Numbered from the stretch's first letter, positions 12,385 through 36,282 are shown. The stretch is 60,000 bases of DNA from Chrysomallon squamiferum (GCA_012295275.1 CM022679.1:7043669-7103668); one strand, 5' to 3'. Made by a program: numbers and translations. Notes: generated by a model from the letters alone, not told the origin.

Positions 12385-13699
12385 AATATGAACAATGCAC
12401 AAAAAATTGGACTTCAGCAGATACATACACATAAGTTTTGGGGGTTTTTTTGTGTGTTTTTTTTGTTTGGGGGGGGGGGTTAAAGAAGAAAAATACTTAA
12501 TTCCCGTCCTCCTGATGTCCTTAAATCTTAATGATTAATACTGATATTTCAGGATTTCACTGTTGTCAAAATTAGGTTTTCTATTGTAATTTATATATTT
12601 TTGTGTAACCTTTTTATAAAGTTTAAATTCTAATTTTATTTTCTGTACTCATTACTACTTTTATTTATTAATTTTTGAATCGTTTAATGTTTTTGGTTTT
12701 TTACTGCAACTACTAGAGCAACAATAACTACTACTACTATGTTTAAGTAGCTAGCACTGTTACTTCTTTTATTATTTCTTCAAGTATATTACTACCGCTA
12801 CTTTCACTTTTACTGCTGTTAGATTAAGTCCACTACAATCACTATTTTAAAAAGCTCACTGTCCGGTCAGTGTACTGAAAGGAAGTAATATATAGTGGAT
12901 CAGACCAAAAGGAATACTTCTTAATTACTGTTACAATTTTCAAGCAGTGCCACTATGTAATATTATCTCCCCTGCATTTGCCGTTGTGATTTTTTAAGTA
13001 CTGATCGAAAGTAGCCTTAGAAATATTAAGATTAATTAAAGTAGAAATAATACAGTTGAAGTGATGATATTAGTACGGAAATAATAATAGCAGTAAAAAT
13101 GCTAGTATAACAAATATGATACCAGTAGTAGCAGTACTAGCAGCAGTAACAGTTACAGCAACAGCAGTTGTAGCAGTGGTAGTAGTAGTAACAGCAGCAG
13201 CATAAGTAATAGTAATAGTAGTAGTACTAGTAGTGCTTATTGTTGTTGTAGATTAAATAAGGAAACTAATTATTTTTGTTTTATTTATTTTTATTTAGTT
13301 CAGTTTATTATTTAATGAAAAACACAGTGACATACTTTTACATCTATCTTTAATCAAGCTGTTTTCTATTCTACAATGAGTAATTAACATACGCTTTTCT
13401 CTATTATATTCTGATTGGATATTCGTATAGCTATAGTGCTGTTGTTCAGTTTTATTAAAATTCAAATATTTTGTTAATGCGTATTTTTCAGATATTTCAC
13501 AGGTTGACTGCTGATTATAAAATAAAATAATCCACGTTTTAATTCAAAGTTTAAATAACATGATTATATTTTATATATTCCCTACTAGATGTTTTATTTC
13601 TACCTAAACTTCAACATTTGATTATTTTAAATCCTAATTTCATAGTTAAAGATATATTTTATCAAGATAAAGATAAATAATAGTAGTAAGAGTATTAAT

Positions 13700-13739
<40 letters not shown>

Positions 13740-14400
13740 TTAATAATAATAATAACTTTTATCATCATTATTATTATCGAAAGTTAACAATGTATATCTC
13801 TAAAAAAGGAAATATACATTCAAATATCTTGAAAATATTGATGTGAAATCAGTTTATTTGAAATTTAACTTTAGCTATATATTAAGAGTAACAAATTGGT
13901 ATTCTATTTTGACGTCCTTGAAGAATAGAGAAATTAAGAAGAAATAATATAGCTTTCAAATTTTTTTATTCATTTACAATAATAGCAATAATAGTAATGC
14001 TACATAAATCAACTTTTATTATCTGATAACTTCATAATAAAAATATTGACATTCAAATATTGCTATCATTTATAAGATATCAGATCGTGCATATCATTGA
14101 AACAAAATGTATTTCTAAGGCGTCTATCCTTGACAAGAAATATGGCAAGGATTGTAATAAATTTGTTTGAAATCACTTACGTTGTTCTTCATACAAAAAT
14201 GTAACAAGTCCAGCAATCGAGACTGCAACCATACGCAGCACTGGGACTATGAACAAGTAGAAATTGTTGGCCTCTAAAATATGAAAAATAAGAATAATTC
14301 AGTTTAAATTTACAATGTGAGAAAGCTCAGAAAGAGATTAATATTTGCAAGAAAAAGAAAAGGTGGCAGCGAGACAAATTCTCACAAGTGATAATTATAA
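12385..14400. repeat. 2.15-kb tandem subunit, copy B
   Basis: Near-identical to 10237-12384 for its first ~1.2 kb, then diverges more, with an (AAT)n run at 13703-13755. It ends near 14400 where an older fragment related to 4380-5690 begins. Confidence 0.88.
14181..14273 (-). pseudogene. Membrane exon copy (array member 4), partly eroded
   Basis: 93 nt, phase 1-1, intact acceptor and donor. The second half of the helix matches the intact copy (VAVSIAGLVTFL), but the first half carries Pro and Arg (IVPVLRM). This is intermediate between the functional-looking and eroded members, which suggests stepwise decay. Confidence 0.6.
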
Positions 14401-14477
14401 AAAAAAATGTTCTAAGATCTCAGTCGTTGACAAGAAAAATTTCAAGGATTGTTATACATTTATTTGAAATCACTTAC

Positions 14478-14564
14478 GTTGTTCTTCATACAAAAATGTA
14501 ACAAGTCCACCAATCGAGATTGCAATCACAAGCAGCATTAGGGCTATGAACAAATAGTTGTCTT
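14478..14564 (-). CDS. Membrane exon copy (array member 5), intact helix
   Basis: 87 nt, phase 1-1, acceptor TTTTCAG and donor GTAAGTG. It encodes a fully uncharged span (YLFIALMLLVIAISIGGLV) followed by TFLYEEQ. It lies only ~205 bases upstream, in transcript order, of array member 4, and 330 bases downstream of its exon 2. It is one of only two members of the array, with 4442-4534, that look usable as a membrane helix. Confidence 0.55.
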
Positions 14565-14894
14565 CTGAAAATGGAAAATACGAATATTTCAGTTTAAATT
14601 TACAATGTGAGAAAGTTCTTTAAAATATTAATATCTGAAAGAAAAAGAAAAGGTGGCAGCGAGTTACAGTTCTCAGAAGTGATAATTATAAAATAAATTT
14701 GTTGATAGGTTAACTCAGTCATTAGAGTAACTCAGTTATTTTATTAATTGTTTTTCTTTCTTTCTTTCTTTATTTCTATCTTCTTCTTCATTTTTTTTTT
14801 GGTGTTTTTTTGTTGTTGTTGTTGTTGTTGTTATTTTAATTTAACAGTTTCAATGTTTATTCTTATCACAACTCAAACCTATGAAAATCTGTAC

Positions 14895-14963
14895 CTGTAT
14901 ATTGTCGTAGTATGGAAAGTACTGAGAAAATATCCATTGTCTCAAACATCATCAAAACAAGTC
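14895..14963 (-). CDS. Exon 2 of expanded microprotein copy
   Basis: 69 nt, phase 1-1, acceptor TTATTTTAG, donor CAG/GTACAG. It encodes LVLMMFETMDIFSVLSILRQ-YT. The paralogous exon at 4908-4988 is 81 nt because it uses a donor 12 bases further on; that donor is lost here. Three in-frame ATG codons could allow translation to start inside this exon. Confidence 0.5.
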
Positions 14964-15529
14964 CTAAAATAATAAGAAAAGTAGGATCAGTAGTTCAGTA
15001 GAATGCTGTAATATAGAATTTGCTGTATTAAACAAAGAGGAAATTATTTCCGTATTAAAATTATTTTGCAGTAACAAAAAAAAACCTAATAATTATAATG
15101 GTGATGACGATGATAATAAAAGCAAGAAAACCTATTTGATTAAATAATAACTTTCCGAAGTTTTTTTAAAGTTTATAAAGGCAAATAACTCTAAGAATAT
15201 ATACTTTAGCGATAAATGACGAAATAGCATCGTCGTGAGGATAAAGAAGTCCGACACTTTTCTTTATTAGTAACTATGAATATTATAGAGAAAAATAAAT
15301 AAACAAAAAGAGAGTATTGTTTTGAAATGAAAACATCAAATCAAAAAAGGTTTTGACATTCAAGCTAATGGCGTCCTTAAACGCCCAAAATCTAGTAAGA
15401 GTCGAAACCATGTGACGCTGATTCATACACATTTTTAGAAATAATTTCACAAATCTCTCCAGAATCAAAGCAAAAAGTATTTCAAGTTTAATTATTAAAT
15501 TATTTATTAACGATTATTATTATTCTAAC

Positions 15530-15606
15530 CTCACTTATTATTTTTGACAGTGGTAAAAAGACTTCGTGTTTTTGTCAGTTTTTGTCAGTTTTTTCCAGCT
15601 CGTACC
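15530..15606 (-). pseudogene. Broken exon 1 of expanded microprotein copy
   Basis: Aligns with 5571-5634. Reading the conserved frame (T-R-S-L-F-T-T-V-K-N-N-K) meets TGA at 15531-15533, one codon before the donor. The donor itself has weakened to GTTAGA, the upstream ATG is missing, and a second stop lies farther upstream. A short duplicated GTCAGTTTTT motif lies beside it. Confidence 0.5.
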
Positions 15607-15699
15607 TGTATTGATTCTTCCTCTAGCTCGTTGATTAGTTTGTTTTATTTCACTTCAGTTTAGACGGCAGCACCTCTCTTTTTACCATGTGCATATGCT

Positions 15700-18570
15700 T
15701 ATAATTCGAAGAATATACATATTCTGCAATATATTTCTTAAAACAGAATATAAACGACTAATGAATGTAACTTAAACTAAGAAATTTGGATTTATCAGTT
15801 CGCAGTGTAAAGTGTACTACTCTATCAATAACGTTATTTTCTTAAACACTGAAAATAAATAAATAAATATTTTTATATAGAGATATATATTATTCCAGTT
15901 GTTATTTCTGGCGTTTTTTATTCCAAAAAGGTAATCTTTCGTATTTTAACCTCTAATTGAACTACAAATCGGAAGACAAACCCTCATAATGGTTTCAAAG
16001 ATTCCTATAGTTTCCCTGACACAAAATATATTATTTCAGCCATTTACCACGTATTTATTTGATTATTAAATATTAAATAATATATATAAATCTTTGTTTT
16101 CAATAACCTGGAATATATGTCAGATTATTAAAAACTAAAAAAGAAATTCCTTTTTTTAACAACAGCATTTGGTACTTCCTGCGCGCCAAAATATAAATCT
16201 ATTTCAAAATGTTTAAGTTCACATAGTAAGTAAAGGAAGACAATTTTCTATTTATTTATTAATAAATTTGTCCTTTTTAAAATGTATTAATTTATTATAT
16301 TCTTATTAGTTAAGGTGAATAACAGCTAGTAGTTATTCAGTAAATGACTTACTGCAACAGATGTCATTTTGTTTTCTCAAAATGCGGACGTCATACAATG
16401 GGTACATGCACAAACAATAGACACAAACAATAGACTTCGGCACATTTTACTTTGAAAATGATGGCATCTTTTTCTGAAGTACTTGATCTGCCGGCAATGA
16501 ATATATTTTGAAAACAATTAGATTTGCTTGAAAATGTTATCCATTTTCATCTTTGAATTTAATATTTCTAGTTAACTGATGAGCACTGCTAAAAAATACA
16601 AATAAAGTTTCAATTTTTTCTCGTAAAATCTGTGACAGCCTCATTTTCCGTAGTTTGTTTGTTTCTTTTTTCTTTTTGGTTTGTGTATTCTTGTTTTCCG
16701 CATATTGTTCTGTAAAAGATCTCATCTCTTTTTCTTTCTAAGAATCTGGTATGAATCTTTTTGCGTAAAATATATCCATATTGCGAACCACAACATCATT
16801 CCACATTTCTCAACAAAAAAAAAACTTAATAATTTCCGTTTTCCGAATTTAATGACATTGCCATATTGGTGATACATGTCAGAATTTCTGTTAATTATTT
16901 CGAAAGTCAAATTCGTATAGCTGAACTGAGAAACACAATTTAAAATACAAAAGTAATATTATAAAATAAATCATTTAAATTTTTTTTTTCCCTTAAAATT
17001 AACCATAAATATATTGTCCATAGCTTAAATTTTATATCCTGAGCGGTCTAATCTCGAGCTTATAAAGAATTGTGTTTATGTAATTGCGACTTAGAAACAG
17101 GAATGTGGTTCCACTAGCTAGTAGATTTATCTCAAGGAACTTTGTCTTGCTTTATTGGTCTGGCAACTAGCCAAATGTTGCGTTTGTAATACCATATACA
17201 AATATACTAAGTATAATTATACACTATACACGTTCTTAATAGATTTAATTATACCACCTTTACAATGCACAACCCATGAATGTATAATATGAACATATAT
17301 ATACACAGACACACACACACACACACACTCACACACAGATATATGGATTATGAATATTGCAAATGATGTCAAAATTATGAATAAATTTCGATTGAGTGTA
17401 TAGAATATTTTTACGTTATGATTTGTCACTGTGGTGTGTCAGATCGTGCAACGTTATTACCTTTAACACAACGTCACAAAGTACGAGTCACTGGTTTATC
17501 GAAGATTGTGTTATTTGATGCCTTATCTATAGGAAAGATCTCTTACTGACAGTGCAAAGCTGTATTCGATTTACCAATATAGTAATATTACAAGTAATAA
17601 ATGATAATTAAAGTAGCGGCAATAAAGTTAGCAGTTCTTAATAAAAATATCTGACGCATTTTGTAATAAGTACCGTTTTTGTAATAATACAGTTAAATTT
17701 GTTTCCAGAACCAGTGCTACTCGACTGATATACGGACATACATGAATATATAAACCCTCAAAACAGGACGCGCAGTAAACCAGAAGTCTCTCAGATCAGG
17801 ACATTTTGACGGTTTCTTAATTTATAAATATTATGTATATGCAGATATATGTGTCTCTGTTTACTAGTTTTAAAATCAGCTTTTTTGGGTGTACATGTGT
17901 GTGTATGTGTGTTTGTGTGCGTGCACCTTTATACAGCTCTATGTATGTAATTCATTTGTAAGATTCGGCGAAACAGGCAGTATAATATGTAGACCATATG
18001 CACATTTCAGTATGAATTGTCACAGTTTCAGGTACCCGACATTACCCGTGAAAAGCTAATGAGTGTTATTTTCATTTTTCTTTAGCAAAATTTATCGAAA
18101 AAAAATTGTTTATGATCATTACTGTACAGCGAAGACAAAAATGCGTCATCCTAGTTTTCATTATTTAAAATGAAGTTAGTCAACATTATACCATTACAAA
18201 CCTTCTTCAACCAAAGTAGGTAAAAAAAAACTAAAAAAAACAGGAACACTGTGAAAGCTCTCATTTCTGAATAATTATGGAATTTAAGTACTGGTAATTC
18301 TTTTTAAGGAATGGAATCATGTTCTGACTTAGTGTAAACTTTGAACAGACAAGTTATTAATTCAAAACAATGCTTCATCACTGGTATTTATTTCAGATTT
18401 TGTGGGGGTGAAAACCTTTGTTTTGAAGTAAAGACTGAACTGAATTTATTCTATTTCTGACATCTTTTCTAGTTCTGAAAATTTCACATAAATAATGTAC
18501 TACTGCAAACAGCGAAAAAACCTATCACAGAATAAGTTGTTTTAATGACTGAAAATATAAATAACAAACA
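15700..18570. other. Intergenic, no supported gene
   Basis: AT-rich DNA with scattered short frames and one short (CA)n tract at 17306-17336. One minus-strand ATG exon candidate (16353-16407, 18 codons plus one base, followed by GTAAGTC) is phase-compatible with microprotein exon 2 but otherwise unsupported. Confidence 0.6.
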
Positions 18571-18573
18571 CAG

Positions 18574-18579
18574 TTTATT
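18574..18579 (-). terminator. Candidate poly-A signal of MFS gene
   Basis: AATAAA on the minus strand, 57-62 bases after the stop codon of the transporter. This is a typical distance for a short 3' UTR. Confidence 0.4.
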
Positions 18580-18635
18580 TATGTACAAATAATGTTTTTG
18601 GCACTGAAGTATAAAATGGTATAGATTTAAGAATC

Positions 18636-30215
<11,580 letters not shown>

Positions 30216-30588
30216 GGTTGATATTCTGACTATATGATCACAAAATTAACTGAAAATTCAGAATTATGATATATTAAAATATGTAGAAACTATATATATA
30301 AAATATATACAGAGAAATACTTAAATAGATTATTTGATGGTTTGTACTGTTTTAAGTTGTAAATTTGGTGAAGATTAAACATTATATATTATCACATTTG
30401 TACATATAACTAACTATACGTAACTATACATTTATACATAAATGCAAGCATACATACATACAAACATACATACACATCATAAACTATATTATATATTATT
30501 TCGCTTTTTAAACATTTTAAAACATTTTTAGACAGTCTTGTACATATAATATTTTTAATAGCCATATCAATACAGCACAGATACTTAC

Positions 30589-30650
30589 GCTTAAGGCCAG
30601 GAAATCAGAAAACATAGACAAATAGTCCTTAAGTTAATTTCATGTTGCGG
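30589..30650 (-). other. Putative 5' noncoding exon of the MFS gene
   Basis: A strong donor (AAGC followed by GTAAGTATC) lies on the minus strand at 30588/30589, upstream of the first coding exon, which itself has an acceptor-like CAG ten bases before the ATG. This supports a spliced 5' UTR. The upstream end and the promoter position cannot be read, so the 30650 limit is arbitrary. Confidence 0.45.
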
Positions 30651-32445
30651 CAGTTGATAATTATAATCAATCTACATCCGGCAATTATTTATTGTTTATT
30701 ACCTGTGTGACAGCGTGTGCGCAATCAACAGTTAACAACGAGCTGATGCTGTACAGCAGATATTAATACAGTAAATTCATGATTACAGTGTGGCTGGTTG
30801 AGCAGGCAGACATTTTAAAAGCAAATGTTCGCAGGTAAATTCATTTAATTAAATGGGGTCCTTGATAGTGCAACCGTTGGGTTTAGATGTAAGTTTTCTC
30901 TGCATTCTGTCTTTACACACGAAACTTGTGCTGCTTGCAGTAAACTTTTCTTCCTCCTTGTATCGCATAAGTCATTCAGTTGCCACTATTTTAAATATTA
31001 AAATGTTTCCCCATTGTGACGCAGGTCCTCATACAGATTAAATGAGAATGAAAAAAACAGTGCATAAACAATTGCTAAGCGTAAGAAAGAAATAATCCTA
31101 TAAAATTAATAGAGCTAAATCAGGTTACTTAAAATAAAATTAGTAAAATGAAATAACTACAAAATAAAAGAAATCGCTAAGACGCATGCTCAGTTTTAGA
31201 GAAAGACACATACATGTAAATAATATAGAAATCCTATAATGTAAACGTATCGTACTTTGTTGTTAAAAAAAACATAAAATAAAAATTAAAAATAAAAAAT
31301 GACACATTATTATTGCAATCCAGAACATGTAAACGAATTAACGGGTTCTACACAAAATACGAATTTATACTTTCCGGGTCGAAACAAGATATACACACGT
31401 CAGGGTAAAATTAATTTCATGTGTAGAAAGAAACACAATCGATAAATGAATAATTCATTATGCCAACTGTTTTGATTAATTAACTCCTCTAGATATATGG
31501 CACAGAGGAATTTCTTCTATGCAACGTCACATCATTTATTTTTTTGTTTTCCAGATCGATTTATTTATTTATTTTACTTACTTACTTAGTATTTATTATT
31601 TTAAGTTTTCTTGCTCACCCATCATGCATTAATAAATATCGATCTGCATTATGCTGAGATTCAGGAAATGTAATAATGAAACTCAGCCGACTTTTTAACA
31701 ATGTTTTAAAAATTTGCGTCTGGGCAAATACAAATTAACCCTTTGTGGACATTCATTATCCAAAATTTAGATAAATGAATAATAATAATAATAAAAACAA
31801 AATTAAATAACAGTACTGGAGTAGTAGTAATAGATAGTAATAGTAGTAGCAGCAGCAGTAGTAAGTAATAGTGGTGGTGGTGATGGAGATGGTGGTGGTA
31901 ATGGTAATAGTAAATAGTACCATAACTGACAATAACAATCCTGATAAATAAAAATAAATTCTACCTCTACATTAACAGCTTGAGTTCATGATTGAGGTCA
32001 TAAAATACATCCCTCGGGAAATATAAATCAATTATACATTTGTCCTATATAATCGAGTATATAGGGTAACATATTAACGTTTCGTATTTTATGTATTCAA
32101 CGTCAAAAGGTATTTAAACGTTCCTAATATACCAACAAACATAATGTTATAGTGCGTACACTGAGATGCAGGAAGAAACCTGAAACCGACTGAAGAGAGC
32201 AAACAAGATATTTCCTGTTTGAATCAGCGAGCAATCACCTTTTCCATCAACGATTCTAATAAACGGAAAGCATTCGATATCAGATTACACTTTTTTTTAG
32301 TTACAGACTTACAGTTTTGTGTTACTTCTGAAAGGGATCCATCGGCTATCTTATTATCCGTTTGTTTTCATTAACTGACGGTTCTTCACAGATCATCGAC
32401 CACGATATTCCATCAGTTTGTTAACCAAGAGTCGAGTTGTCTAGC

Positions 32446-32453
32446 TGACGTCA
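32446..32453. promoter_or_regulatory. Consensus CRE palindrome
   Basis: TGACGTCA in a less AT-biased stretch (about 32200-32640) upstream of the MFS gene, where a promoter or enhancer could lie. Confidence 0.3.
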
Positions 32454-32909
32454 CAAACATCTGTTTCCGCTATAATCGATAAACTTCCCAGGGACGATCG
32501 CACATTTCTATTCAAAATTTTCATACCTCCGAAAGTAAACATGTACTGTGATGAAGTTAATGGAAGCAACTTAGAGCCCCATTAAAGCGTCAGTCATTTG
32601 GTTGGGGGTTAGAAACCCAGCTGAGATTGTCAGTCTGAAGTTCACAGTGACATGACTGACAATTTAATTGTATATACCATTATACGATATTGGTCTTAGA
32701 TGTAATTTCAGAGATACTGGCGTAATCAAAATCTACTTCATATCTGACGACCAATTGTCTTTGTTTTACCTTTATTTTATTGTCATTTATAGTGAACTGA
32801 ATTTTGCACTGAAAGTTATACATATCACAAAGATCGCGCCCTTTCTTGTTCTAAAATCTTTGATCCGCCCCTTATGGTAGATCCTAACAGTGCGCGAGCG
32901 AGGCGAGCG

Positions 32910-33007
32910 TTTTTTTTTTTTTTTTTTTTTTTTGAGAAACCATTGACTTCAGTTGCAGCATCCTAATTGCACGCGTAGGCGCGACAGTTTGACCTAGGAT
33001 GCTACAA
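32910..33007. repeat. Poly-T next to a GC-rich hairpin element
   Basis: A GC-rich stretch (GCGCGAGCGAGGCGAGCG) abuts a run of about 24 T. After it an inverted repeat follows: arm 32953-32965 and arm 32995-33007 pair at 12 of 13 bases (TTGCAGCATCCTA and its near-complement), around a loop containing ACGCGT and GCGCG. This looks like the end of a short mobile element, but no family is recognisable. Confidence 0.5.
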
Positions 33008-33321
33008 TTATTATTTATCTTACTTTTAAGTTTATATTTTATGTTGTATAATTATTAGTTAAACATATATACGTAAATTTATGTATAATATGGAAATACA
33101 TGTACATCTGTACAGTTTTCATTCATAGACACAAATATAAATATTTTCATTAACATACCGAAATAGGGATTTCCATGTTATATATATGCTACCATGGATA
33201 TATACATGTGTGAGGCGATTTATTAGTATAAATTTTAACATACATGTGTATCTGTGTACATAAATATTAAATAAAGCTCAAATATATCAATTAAGCAATC
33301 ATTGCTTTTTTATCCTTTTCT

Positions 33322-33382
<61 letters not shown>
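33322..33382. repeat. (CT)n microsatellite
   Basis: About 30 CT units followed by a short CA run; a (GA)n run of opposite polarity lies at 33690-33759. Confidence 0.97.
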
Positions 33383-33394
<12 letters not shown>

Positions 33395-33689
33395 AACGCA
33401 TGCGCACATTTTCGTATACACATAATATCCGTTAAGCATTCATTCATTCTTGTCATTAGTGGAACCAAATGAAACTGGTTATATTCTTTTTCACAAATAA
33501 ATAATATTTTATTCCACTCACCTTTACAATGAATTATACAAATGTCAGCACCATAACGAATTACATAAATATGACCCCAGCAAAACCTTTAACCTGCGAA
33601 GCGTGTTTTTTGGCAAAGACTGGTTAACATTCATTACATTATTGTGAAAATGAACTGATCCGAAAATGATCTGATTATGTAAAAGAGAA

Positions 33690-33759
<70 letters not shown>
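33690..33759. repeat. (GA)n microsatellite
   Basis: About 35 GA units. Together with the (CT)n at 33322 it forms an inverted pair about 310 bases apart that could fold together. Confidence 0.97.
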
Positions 33760-33764
<5 letters not shown>

Positions 33765-34433
33765 GTAATAAATATATAATTCTGAAACAAGATTTCCATA
33801 TCGTTTTTGACATTTATTATTAACATCACACATTTTTTGTGTGTGTGTGTGTGTTTTTAGTATAATTTGTTTCTCTATCGCAGTCGTGGTCAATGTTTTT
33901 ATGTCTATAAGAAACACGCACAAACACACACACACACACACACACAAAAATGCTTTATTGCTAAAAGATAAGAACTGAGTAGCTGAAACCAGTTACTACA
34001 CCCTTTTCAACATTACACTTATAACGTTGAGGTAGCCAACATTTATTCATTTCAATTGTAACTTTAGTTTGCCATTTGATAAATTTAACTGGATATATGT
34101 TAGCAAGTAATATTTCTCCAGAAATGAAAGGGGTAGTTTTTCTTTGGATATGTACTAGTCTGGGTGGTAGATTTTGATCAGCTGATCCTTGTTTATAAAA
34201 ACTTTCAGCATAAGAAAAGAAAACACCTACCTCGGATTACATTAAGCGAATCGCTTGGTTGGGTCAGGTTGGAGAAATATCTCAACAGGTGCAGGATGAA
34301 GTTGCTGTTTTCTATTGACGTTTCTGTCGGTCGAAACTAGCTGCATTGTGTAAATATTTACTTTTTTAAAAATAAGTATGATAGTTGTACTGATGTGTTC
34401 TTTCATTATGTATGTATGTGTATGTATGTATGC

Positions 34434-34473
<40 letters not shown>

Positions 34474-35009
34474 GTATATATATGTATACATACATACATA
34501 CATACATACATACAATATTTGATGTTTAAATTATATTTCAAGCAGCTGTCCTTATTTAAATATTAGAAAGGATAATTTATTCATTTTAGATTTTGAAATC
34601 TCACTGACATTTGTTACAAACTGGAAAGGCTTGAAACGTTTCTGGGGATGTAAATTCTATGCGCCATGTTGTAATTTTATGATAAATTTGTCATCCAGAC
34701 TTTGATTTCTTATTTCTCATTCCCAACAGTCCAGTGTCACTCGTAGTATAATTTCTTCATTCATCTACTGAAACTGATATTACTAAATCAGTTTATTTTG
34801 TATCTTTTATCTTTTTATGGGTATGTATGGACTGTATTTCTGTACATACACGTCTAATGTGCGCTATTTTGCTTTTTAGATGGATTTGTTGCTGTTGTTG
34901 TTACTAAGTTATTACTATCAATGTTGTTATAATTCTTATTGTTAATAATACTATTTTACATTATTTATCATTATTACTTTATTACTGTTGTGTTATTATT
35001 GCTATTCAT

Positions 35010-35010
<1 letters not shown>

Positions 35011-35041
<31 letters not shown>

Positions 35042-35089
35042 CTTCTTCTTCTTCTTCTTCTTCTTCTTCTTCTTCTTCTTCTTCTTCTT

Positions 35090-35148
<59 letters not shown>
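35011..35148. repeat. Compound (TTG)n-(TTC)n-(TTA)n microsatellite
   Basis: About 10 TTG, 26 TTC and 9 TTA units with clean switches. The overlapping Val/Leu/Ile, Cys/Ser/Tyr and Leu/Phe frames are artefacts of it. Confidence 0.97.
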
Positions 35149-35340
35149 AATTTTGTATTTACAACCAAAACAAAATTAGTAGAAATTCTTTTTATGGATT
35201 TGAAAAGGACCGTTTTTAGAGTTTCCTGTTTAAATAATGGTGTGAACTTCATAATCCAAAAATAAATGTTGGGGTAGTGGAAGCGCAATTATTTTATAAA
35301 ATGAACCATTCATCTTTTGTTTTTTTGTTTTTTTCTTTTA

Positions 35341-35352
35341 TGTTTGTTTGTT

Positions 35353-35387
<35 letters not shown>

Positions 35388-35388
35388 A
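35341..35388. repeat. (TTTG)n-(TG)n microsatellite
   Basis: Short tetranucleotide run passing into about 17 TG units. Confidence 0.93.
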
Positions 35389-35913
35389 TTTCTTCACTTT
35401 GACTTTAACAATGGCATCAAACACGTGACGTTGAGATCGCATATCTTCAATTGATTCTATCTTGAACACAGCACTAGTGCAAGGCACTAAGAAGCTACAT
35501 CTGAACAAGATACTGATCAAATTCGAGTTAAACTATTCATATATATTATTCGAAAAATGCCATTGTATATGTGGGAACGAGGAGGCGCAAATTATAAATC
35601 CATAGGTAGAAAACTTTTTTTTTTTTTTTTTTTTTTTGTTACACAGATTACACCATACACAGCCAGTTTAGAAAAAAAAAAAAATAATAAAAAATAAATA
35701 ATAATAATAATAATAATAATAAGTATGCTCTCCAAATTTTATTAAACAGGATTACCCTGATAATACCAGAACGGGAGTATTTATTAGATATTCTGTCCTG
35801 AAAAATTTCTGTGTCTTTGTTGATGAACTATGACAAAACTATATGTACAATTTGGAAAAAAAAAAAAAAAAAAGATTTCGACTTTTTGATCTCCCTTAAT
35901 CAGAGAAACAGCA

Positions 35914-36008
35914 ATATCCATTCAAATGTCCGTCTGAACTTACTACAAGTATCTTCTAGCGGAGAACAGCTCACACTGACATTTGGATGGACATCACTGG
36001 TTCTCCGC
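35914..36008. repeat. Nested inverted repeat (hairpin element)
   Basis: Outer arms 35914-35937 and 35971-35994 are imperfect inverted copies centred on CATTCAAATGTCC and GGACATTTGGATG-type sequence. Inner pair GCGGAGAAC at 35959-35967 and GTTCTCCGC at 36000-36008 is perfect. A third related word, CGGACGTTTGAATG, lies near 36215. Suggestive of a small MITE-like element or structured DNA. Confidence 0.55.
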
Positions 36009-36282
36009 CAGAGATAGGCCTATATCGTTTGTTTTTTTGGCTAATCTTTTCCAGCCAGAATACTCAATTAACAATAATTTTGGGTTTTCATTTCTTTAGA
36101 TTGGTCATTTTCGATTTCAGTAGTTCCATAAAAAGTACCAATTAGTCGAACAAATATAAGCTACAACAAGAAAACCAAGACCCTATCATAAAATCACCGA
36201 CTCGGGAATCTTCGGACGTTTGAATGAACCCAAAATACTGATGGTCAGCTGATTAACACGTGACAGCTGTTAAATATTTATT

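Larger units (their letters stand above)
7922..14963 (-). pseudogene. Expanded microprotein gene copy with membrane-exon array; exon 1 broken
   Basis: Usable pieces in transcript order: exon 2 at 14895-14963 (M-M-F-E-T-M-D-I-F, open, phase 1-1), membrane exon at 14478-14564, further membrane exons at 14181-14273, 11989-12081 and 9832-9924, and the tail exon at 7922-7947, identical in protein to the intact copy. Skipping the three middle exons gives a clean protein of about 56 residues from the first exon-2 ATG, with an uncharged helix (YLFIALMLLVIAISIGGLV). The original donor of exon 2 (GTGAGT in the intact copy) is mutated here, but an earlier CAG/GTACAG donor keeps the phase. Exon 1 (see 15530) has a stop. 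A phase-compatible substitute first exon could be 16353-16407. It may be a pseudogene, or a living gene using a new start. Confidence 0.45.

Noticed and set aside
2516-14963. KCNE/MinK-like channel subunit
   Set aside because: The aromatic-rich start of the helix and the one-helix layout are reminiscent, but the characteristic juxtamembrane motif after the helix is missing and the protein is too short. I do not claim the family.
15283-15468. 61-codon minus frame
   Set aside because: Intronic with respect to exon 1/exon 2 of the microprotein unit. The paralogue near 5400-5480 is only partly open and diverges in sequence and length.
34242-34541. 99-codon minus frame
   Set aside because: Mostly (TA)n/(CATA)n microsatellite. 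The non-repetitive end next to the GTAGGTG donor may be an exon in another frame but has no partners.
34939-35219. Overlapping poly-Ser, poly-Leu and poly-Phe frames
   Set aside because: Three frames of one compound TTG/TTC/TTA microsatellite.
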